Assembly: GCF_905175385.1 (NCBI RefSeq)
Contig: NZ_HG992749.1
Location: forward strand, 992,001 to 1,056,000
Reading direction: 5' to 3'
Length of the DNA stretch: 64,000 nucleotides
DNA from: Vibrio sp. B1FLJ16
GTDB taxonomy: Bacteria > Pseudomonadota > Gammaproteobacteria > Enterobacterales > Vibrionaceae
Shown here piece by piece: positions 58,909 through 64,000 of this stretch. The notes under the pieces are model-generated. The model was not told the origin of the DNA, made no database searches, and saw only the letters and a list, made by a program, of their open reading frames with translations. Made by a program: the position numbers and the translations under genes. Each line of letters begins with the position of its first letter. Position 1 is the stretch's first letter.

Positions 58909-59805
58909 TTATTTGCCATTTTGAAGCTGAGCTTCAATTGCTTGTTTTAATTTGTGACGGTCATGACGCCAATCCCGATTGGGAGAGGCAAGTGACTCAG
59001 TAATGACATTCCACTTATCCAGGACTTCTTGTTCTGTTGTTTCTGCAAGTACCACATCAATCTTTCTGCCTTGCAATGCCCGCTCACACCATTCCAGCTT
59101 TTGTACCTTGGACATGCGTCCGGCGGGGCCATATTCCGGACTTAAGTTAGCGACGAAGATTACTTTTGCTTTACGGTTGTTTGCAATTGCTTTGCCCAGT
59201 TCCGGTAGCAACAGCGGTGGCATAATACTGGTCAAAAAGCTCCCCGGACCGAGAATGATTGCATCCGCTTCGGACAGTGCACTGATTGCTTCTTTTGTAG
59301 CTGGGACTTCTGGGGAAAGGTCTAAACGACGCAGGTCAGTATCCATATGGTCAACATTGGTTTCACCCGTCACCCATTTTCCTTCGACAGACAGGGCTGA
59401 AAGGTCGGATGGGTGCTCTGACATCGGAAGAATGTTCACATCAACTTTAAGCATGTTGCGGATAAGGTTGATAGCCTCCAATGGGCGGACCGATAGGTTA
59501 TCCAGAGCCGTCAGCATTAAGTTACCTAAATTATGACCGTCGAGTTCACCGCTGCCTTTAAAACGATACTCAAACATCATTGAACTGATAGAGGGCTCGG
59601 TAATCAGCTGATTGATACAGTTGCGTGTATCGCCCCAGGCGATGCCCCCCTGACAATGACGGATTCGACCCGTAGAGCCACCATTGTCTGTCGTTGCGAC
59701 AATACCGGTTGCGTTTGAACCAAAGTCGCGTAGTGCGGCCAGCATACGACCTAATCCGTGACCGCCGCCCACAGCGACGACTTTGTTATCCGTATAGATA
59801 CTCAT
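58909..59805 (-). CDS. ybhK: YvcK/CofD-family gluconeogenesis factor-like protein
   Basis: 298 residues. N-terminal nucleotide-sugar binding VAVGGGHGLGRMLAALRDFGSNATGIV and TDNGGSTGRIR, then NLGNLMLTAL and AIILGPGSFLTSIMPPLLLPEL. Family proteins bind UDP-GlcNAc and influence cell-wall and gluconeogenic growth in Gram-positives; the role in Vibrio is unproven. It lies between luxU (convergent) and moaA (divergent). Confidence 0.88.
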   Translation of the reverse strand: MSIYTDNKVVAVGGGHGLGRMLAALRDFGSNATGIVATTDNGGSTGRIRHCQGGIAWGDTRNCINQLITEPSISSMMFEYRFKGSGELDGHNLGNLMLTALDNLSVRPLEAINLIRNMLKVDVNILPMSEHPSDLSALSVEGKWVTGETNVDHMDTDLRRLDLSPEVPATKEAISALSEADAIILGPGSFLTSIMPPLLLPELGKAIANNRKAKVIFVANLSPEYGPAGRMSKVQKLEWCERALQGRKIDVVLAETTEQEVLDKWNVITESLASPNRDWRHDRHKLKQAIEAQLQNGK

Positions 59806-59994
59806 ACGTTACATTCTTCTAATGAAATTTGTAAAAACCGCTACAATTTAACGTAGAGAGTGCCTTTATGGTACTCACTAAGCGGTAAATTGTGTGACTT
59901 AAGAGATTTTTTCGTCCTCAAGTCTGGATTCCAGTATAAATATTAAGTATTTTACATCGCAAAGCTATCAGAGGTTTATGCTCTGGTTGCCATA
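59806..59994. other. Upstream region of yvcK and moaA
   Basis: No gene is seen. Presumably contains divergent promoters. Confidence 0.5.
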
Positions 59995-60111
59995 ACTCCG
60001 AGCTCACGATGCTAAGTCTCATTTATAGGATAGGCGTTTTGAGCCAGTGACATACTGTCACAAGGGCTTGGTTGGAAATGACCACGCCTCCCGTGTTTGG
60101 AAAGGTGTTCC
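59995..60111 (+). promoter_or_regulatory. Moco (molybdenum cofactor) riboswitch in the moaA leader
   Basis: Nested pairings AGGCG (60032) with CGCCT, GAGCC with GGCTT, and a GTGACA/TGTCAC hairpin. The distal GACCACGCCTCCCGTG and GGAAAGGTGTTCC match conserved features of the Moco RNA motif. The latter holds the moaA Shine-Dalgarno (AAGG) in its loop, so ligand binding could control translation. Confidence 0.72.
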
Positions 60112-61101
60112 GTGGCGCAACAATTCGAAGATAAATTTCATCGTAAATTCTATTATTTACGTCTGTCTGTGACGGATGTATGTAATTTCAAATGTACCTA
60201 TTGCTTGCCTGATGGTTATAAACCTTCGGGTAAAAAAAACTCATCTTTTTTATCTCTGCCTGAAATCAAACGGGTCGTAAAAGCCTTTGCCGATTGCGGT
60301 ACTTCTAAAGTTCGCATTACCGGTGGTGAACCTAGTTTACGTAAAGACTTTACTGACATTATCCACTCTGTGGCGGAGATGCCAGGTATCGAAAAAGTAG
60401 CAACGACTACCAATGGGTATCGTATGGCTAAGCAGGTTGCCGATTGGCGCGATGCTGGTTTGACACATATTAATGTCAGTGTTGATAGCCTTGACCCTCG
60501 TATGTTTCATCAAATCACCGGTGAGAATAAGTTCACTGAAGTGATGAATGGAATAGAGCGTGCGTTCGAAGTCGGCTACGAGCAAGTGAAAGTGAATGTG
60601 GTGTTGATGAAAGATCTCAACCACAACGAACTGCCCGCTTTCCTTAACTGGATTAAAGATCGCCCAATCCAACTGCGTTTTATTGAACTGATGCAGACTG
60701 GCGAAATGGATGATTTGTTCAACAAGCATCACGTATCCGGCGTTGCAATTCGTAATCAATTGATTGCGAATGGTTGGCTGCTTAAAGTACGCAAACATAA
60801 TGATGGTCCTGCGCAAGTATTTGTTCACCCTGATTACAAGGGGGAAATTGGATTGATTATGCCTTATGAGAAGGACTTCTGTGAGAGCTGCAACCGACTG
60901 CGTGTTTCTGCCATGGGCAAGTTGCATCTGTGTCTGTTTGGTGAACACGGTATCGAGTTACGTGACCTTCTTGAACGTGATGATCAGGAAGCTGAGTTAA
61001 TAGAACGCATACAAGCTCAGTTACAAACCAAATCAGTTAGTCACTTCCTGCACGACGGAAATACAGGTATGACGCCTCATCTTGCGTCTATCGGTGGCTA
61101 A
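60112..61101 (+). CDS. moaA: GTP 3',8-cyclase MoaA
   Basis: 329 residues from the GTG at 60112, after the riboswitch Shine-Dalgarno. The upstream in-frame start at 60097 lies inside the riboswitch. Radical SAM cluster [11 protein letters not shown]-binding [13 protein letters not shown]-terminal 4Fe-4S cluster [22 protein letters not shown] and the terminal GG needed for activity. First step of molybdopterin synthesis. Confidence 0.96.
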   Translation: MAQQFEDKFHRKFYYLRLSVTDVCNFKCTYCLPDGYKPSGKKNSSFLSLPEIKRVVKAFADCGTSKVRITGGEPSLRKDFTDIIHSVAEMPGIEKVATTTNGYRMAKQVADWRDAGLTHINVSVDSLDPRMFHQITGENKFTEVMNGIERAFEVGYEQVKVNVVLMKDLNHNELPAFLNWIKDRPIQLRFIELMQTGEMDDLFNKHHVSGVAIRNQLIANGWLLKVRKHNDGPAQVFVHPDYKGEIGLIMPYEKDFCESCNRLRVSAMGKLHLCLFGEHGIELRDLLERDDQEAELIERIQAQLQTKSVSHFLHDGNTGMTPHLASIGG

Positions 61102-61190
61102 TCTCTCTCAATACTTGCAGGGAGAGCGCATGGCTTTCCCTAATTTTTCCAGAATTGATAACAAACTAATCTAAAAGAATAGGTGAATAA

Positions 61191-61703
61191 ATGGGTCACG
61201 CTGAAAGCAAATTTCAACCGGCAAACATTGCTGTTCTGACGGTATCAGACACTCGTACTGAAGAAAATGACACATCGGGCCGCTACCTGGCGGAACATGC
61301 TGCAGAGGCGGGTCACAATGTTGTCGATAAACAGATCGTAATAGATGACATGTATAAGATCCGTGCGATTGTTTCTCAGTGGATCGCTGACGAGAATGTT
61401 CAAGCCATTATGATAACAGGCGGTACAGGTTTTACTTCTCGTGATAGTACGCCGGAAGCACTTAAGCCATTATTCGATAAAGAAGTCGAAGGCTTTGGCG
61501 AACTTTTCCGCATGGTTTCTTACGAAGAGATCGGTACGTCAACGATTCAGTCGCGTGCTATTGCCGGTTTTGCAAACCATACCGTTATTTTTGCGATGCC
61601 TGGTTCCACGGGAGCTTGTCGTACCGGTTGGACTAAAATCATCAAGCAACAGCTGGATGCGAGTCACCGTCCATGCAACTTCATGCCACACCTATCTGTA
61701 TAA
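61191..61703 (+). CDS. moaB: Molybdopterin adenylyltransferase-like MoaB
   Basis: 170 residues: NIAVLTVSDTRTEENDTSGRYLAE, IMITGGTGFTSRDSTPEALKPLF and ALPGSTGACRTGWTKI-type C-terminal loop (AMPGSTGACRTGW). MoaB/MogA fold, thought to adenylylate molybdopterin. Second gene of the moa operon. Confidence 0.94.
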   Translation: MGHAESKFQPANIAVLTVSDTRTEENDTSGRYLAEHAAEAGHNVVDKQIVIDDMYKIRAIVSQWIADENVQAIMITGGTGFTSRDSTPEALKPLFDKEVEGFGELFRMVSYEEIGTSTIQSRAIAGFANHTVIFAMPGSTGACRTGWTKIIKQQLDASHRPCNFMPHLSV

Positions 61704-61730
61704 TGTTCTGAATCGAGTAAAGGCTATATC

Positions 61731-62210
61731 ATGACCCAACTTACACACATTAATGCATCTGGCGAAGCCAATATGGTCGATGTTTCTGCTAAGGCGGAAA
61801 CGGTACGTGAAGCACGGGCGGAGGCATTTGTTCATATGGCACCGGAAACGCTTGAGCTGATCGTTTCTGGTCAGCACCATAAAGGTGATGTATTTGCAAC
61901 GGCCCGCATTGCTGGTATTCAAGCAGCGAAGAAAACCTGGGATCTGATCCCTTTGTGCCACCCGCTTTTGCTTTCTAAAGTAGAAGTTCAGTTAGAAGCT
62001 ATTGAGGCGGAAAACAAAGTGCGTATCGAATCCGTATGTAAGCTTGCAGGTAAAACAGGTGTTGAGATGGAAGCGTTGACTGCTGCCTCTGTAGCAGCGC
62101 TGACTATTTATGATATGTGTAAAGCGGTACAAAAAGATATGGTCATTAGCCAGGTTCGTCTTCTTGAGAAGACGGGGGGTAAATCCGGACACTTTAAGGT
62201 GGAGTCATGA
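61731..62210 (+). CDS. moaC: Cyclic pyranopterin monophosphate synthase MoaC
   Basis: 159 residues. [62 protein letters not shown] and the catalytic Lys in [10 protein letters not shown] are all present. It converts the MoaA product to cyclic pyranopterin monophosphate. Overlaps moaD by 4 nt. Confidence 0.96.
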   Translation: MTQLTHINASGEANMVDVSAKAETVREARAEAFVHMAPETLELIVSGQHHKGDVFATARIAGIQAAKKTWDLIPLCHPLLLSKVEVQLEAIEAENKVRIESVCKLAGKTGVEMEALTAASVAALTIYDMCKAVQKDMVISQVRLLEKTGGKSGHFKVES

Positions 62211-62464
62211 TTAAAGTACTCTTCTTCGCACAGACTCGTGAACTGGTCGGGATCGATAGCCTTGAGTTAGACAGTCACTTCGAAACTGTTGAAGCGGTTC
62301 GTGCATATTTGGTTGAGAAAGGAACAGAGCAGGGCGGTAAGTGGGATCTGGCGCTTCAGCCGGGCAAGTTGCTCGCTGCCGTTAACCAGTCAATAGTTCC
62401 ACTTGATACTGAAGTTGTGTCGGGTGATGAAGTCGCGTTTTTTCCTCCGGTAACGGGAGGGTGA
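62207..62464 (+). CDS. moaD: Molybdopterin synthase sulfur carrier subunit MoaD
   Basis: 85 residues, ubiquitin-like fold ending PPVTGG. The C-terminal Gly is thiocarboxylated by MoeB-type enzymes and donates sulfur in the MoaD-MoaE synthase. Overlaps moaC; moaE begins one base after its stop. Confidence 0.96.
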   Translation: MIKVLFFAQTRELVGIDSLELDSHFETVEAVRAYLVEKGTEQGGKWDLALQPGKLLAAVNQSIVPLDTEVVSGDEVAFFPPVTGG

Positions 62465-62465
62465 A

Positions 62466-62921
62466 ATGAGCAATCGTGTTTCTGTTCAGGTCGAAGACTT
62501 CTCTCTTGACCAAGAATATCAGCGATTATCAGAAGGTACAGCTGCAGGGGCAGTCGTTACTTTTATCGGTAAAGTACGTGATATGAACTTAGGTGACAAT
62601 GTTATAGGTTTGCATCTGGAACATTATCCCGGTATGACGGAAAAGAGCCTAAGCGCGATTTGTGATGAGGCAGAATCGCGTTGGCCTCTGCTTGGTGTGC
62701 GAGTGATTCACCGTGTTGGCGATCTGGATATCGGTGATCAGATTGTATTTGTTGGTGTTTCGAGCGCCCATCGAGATGCGGCATTTGACGCTTGCGAATT
62801 CATAATGGATTACCTCAAAACCAAAGCACCATTTTGGAAAAAAGAACGCACAATAAGCGAAGAACGATGGATTGACTCGCGAGATTCAGATCACAAAGCT
62901 GCAAAGCGTTGGGATAAATAG
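62466..62921 (+). CDS. moaE: Molybdopterin synthase catalytic subunit MoaE
   Basis: 151 residues: GAVVTFIGKVRDMN, LEHYPGMTEKSL, VIHRVGDLDIGDQIVFVGVSSAHRDAAFDACEFIMDYLKTKAPFWKKE (the catalytic Lys cluster). Partner of MoaD in making molybdopterin. Last gene of moaABCDE. Confidence 0.96.
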   Translation: MSNRVSVQVEDFSLDQEYQRLSEGTAAGAVVTFIGKVRDMNLGDNVIGLHLEHYPGMTEKSLSAICDEAESRWPLLGVRVIHRVGDLDIGDQIVFVGVSSAHRDAAFDACEFIMDYLKTKAPFWKKERTISEERWIDSRDSDHKAAKRWDK

Positions 62922-62950
62922 AAGCAAGCATTAGTCATTGTTCTGATATG

Positions 62951-62985
62951 AAAAAAGCTAAGCAATACATTTGCTTAGCTTTTTT
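62951..62985 (+). terminator. Terminator of the moa operon
   Basis: AAAAAAGCTAAGCAA / TTGCTTAGCTTTTTT hairpin. Confidence 0.93.
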
Positions 62986-63482
62986 GTTTGTTACTTTCTA
63001 TCAACATAAACATTCAACTTAATCAACCTGCATAAACGTCTTGTTTACCGTCACTTCTAATGGTTCCTTTGCACTATTTTGGCGCATTGATGTCCGATAT
63101 ATAAGTAAGTCGTTACCTAATTTCATATCGTGTTCGTATTGGTAATCCCTATTTTTTCAGTGTAAGGCTCTGTTATTTGATTTAAATTTAGACTAAACGA
63201 AATTTTAATCTACCGGTGTGCGTTTAAGGTCTTTATTTTGCTGTTGGTCACTAACTGGTTGGCATTTATTACTGGATATGTGCGCTAGATGCAGGATTAA
63301 TGGTCTATTTACTACATTTTTATGGCAAATTGCTTCAAGGGTTGCTAATGTACGCCGCAGTCTTTGTATGGTTTTAGCTTTTAATGCCTAATTTTTGGGC
63401 GAAATAGATCTAAATCACATTCCGTTCTTGTGGACCTACAAAGAGGTCATGGATGCTAAATAAAAATTTTGGAGTTTTACGC
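62986..63482. other. Long upstream region of the oppA-like gene
   Basis: About 500 bp, AT-rich, no gene seen. Probably promoter and leader; no operator can be named with confidence. Confidence 0.5.
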
Positions 63483-64000
63483 ATGTATAAGAATAAAATC
63501 ACGCGCGCTTTATTTGCTGGCGCTGGTCTGTCTCTAGCTCTTGCTGGTTGTGGTGGTGATAAACCTGAAGAAAAGCAAGCTGCACAGCCTGCTCCTGCAC
63601 CAGCCTCTGAAGCAAAATCTGATTCTTCAGAACCAAAACTTGCAGCGGTTCAAGAGCTAGTGCGCGGTAACGGTACAGAAGTAGCGACAATTGACCCACA
63701 CAAATCTCAAGGTGTTCCTGAATCTCACGTGATTCGCGACCTGCTTGAAGGCCTGGTAAACCAAGATGAAAACGGCAAAACCATTCCTGGTGTTGCAGAA
63801 TCTTGGGAAACTGAAGACAACAAAACGTTCACTTTCCACCTACGTAAAGATGCGAAATGGTCTAACGGCGATCCAGTGACTGCTGGTGATTTCGTTTACA
63901 GCTTCCAGCGCTCAGTAGATCCTGCAACTGCTTCCCCATATGCTTGGTACATGGAATACACCAAGATGAAGAATGCAAAAGACATCGTTGCAGGTAAAAA
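63483..64000 (+). CDS. oppA: Oligopeptide ABC transporter substrate-binding protein (3' end outside window)
   Basis: 172 N-terminal residues of a protein usually about 540. Signal peptide with lipobox-like ALAGCGG (Cys about 23), an Ala/Pro-rich linker, then AAVQELVRGNGTEVATIDPHKSQGVPESHVIRDLLEGLV and FTFHLRKDAKWSNGDPVTAGDFVYSF, hallmarks of the OppA/DppA group. GGAG lies about 11 nt upstream of the ATG. Peptide specificity cannot be read. Confidence 0.88.
   Translation, partial: MYKNKITRALFAGAGLSLALAGCGGDKPEEKQAAQPAPAPASEAKSDSSEPKLAAVQELVRGNGTEVATIDPHKSQGVPESHVIRDLLEGLVNQDENGKTIPGVAESWETEDNKTFTFHLRKDAKWSNGDPVTAGDFVYSFQRSVDPATASPYAWYMEYTKMKNAKDIVAGK

Noticed and set aside
58979..59536. Plus-strand ORF of about 185 codons opposite yvcK
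   Set aside because: Low-complexity antisense frame within a conserved gene; no Shine-Dalgarno.
60337..60948. Minus-strand ORF of about 200 codons opposite moaA
   Set aside because: Antisense to a clearly conserved gene; His/Asn-rich with no recognisable domain.

Overview
The window looks like a stretch of a Vibrio primary chromosome. Evidence is the quorum-sensing trio qrr1-luxO-luxU, the sodium-motor protein MotY, the Rnf sodium-pump operon beside nth, a Vibrio-specific DUF2753 gene, and attC-like sequences of the Vibrio superintegron type. The species cannot be fixed from the sequence alone. Two genes run off the ends: tesB on the left and an oppA-like gene on the right.

Layout. 1-2.9 kb: the conserved tesB / ybaY / ybaZ(atl) / ffs (4.5S RNA) block with an unrecognised membrane protein inserted. 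3-11.5 kb: accessory genes, namely a pgl-like lactonase, an outer-membrane protein, a tight three-gene DUF3604 / peptidyl-prolyl isomerase / HupE operon and a beta-helix protein, separated by long intergenic stretches that hold repeats. 11.6-22.9 kb: a polyamine uptake and catabolism locus with two gamma-glutamylpolyamine synthetase-like proteins, a PuuB-like oxidase broken by a frameshift in a run of eight A, an SpuC-type aminotransferase, a complete PotFGHI-type ABC transporter, PuuR and a class I glutamine amidotransferase. 23.1-24.3 kb: three small ORFs with one nearly complete attC site and attC fragments but no integrase, i.e. integron cassettes stranded among core genes.

24.5-31.7 kb: core genes (a TrmH-family methyltransferase, fdxA, a COG2509 flavoprotein, a CBS-domain protein, zntA with a ZntR-type operator, and udp with CRP sites). 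31.9-35.2 kb: a DUF1887 (VC1899/Card1-like) CARF-nuclease homologue with no CRISPR nearby, and a chemoreceptor. 35.5-41.9 kb: the conserved hinT / COG3014 lipoprotein / ycfL / lpoB / thiK / ycfP / ndh block. 42-53 kb: an antiporter, rnt, motY, DUF2753, gloA, nth and rnfABCDGE. 53.3-64 kb: an orphan pilin, tRNA-Asn with a degenerate duplicate beside it, uvrB with LexA and DnaA boxes, qrr1/luxO/luxU, yvcK, a Moco-riboswitch-led moaABCDE operon, and the start of an oppA-like gene.

The strongest candidates for a second look are the orphan cassette cluster (about 23.1-24.3 kb), the stand-alone DUF1887 nuclease (31.9-33.0 kb) and the uncharacterised DUF3604-PPIase-HupE operon (6.1-9.9 kb). Two families of palindromic intergenic repeats are also visible, each with two copies. 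Function calls rest on recognising protein families by eye; no database search was run.
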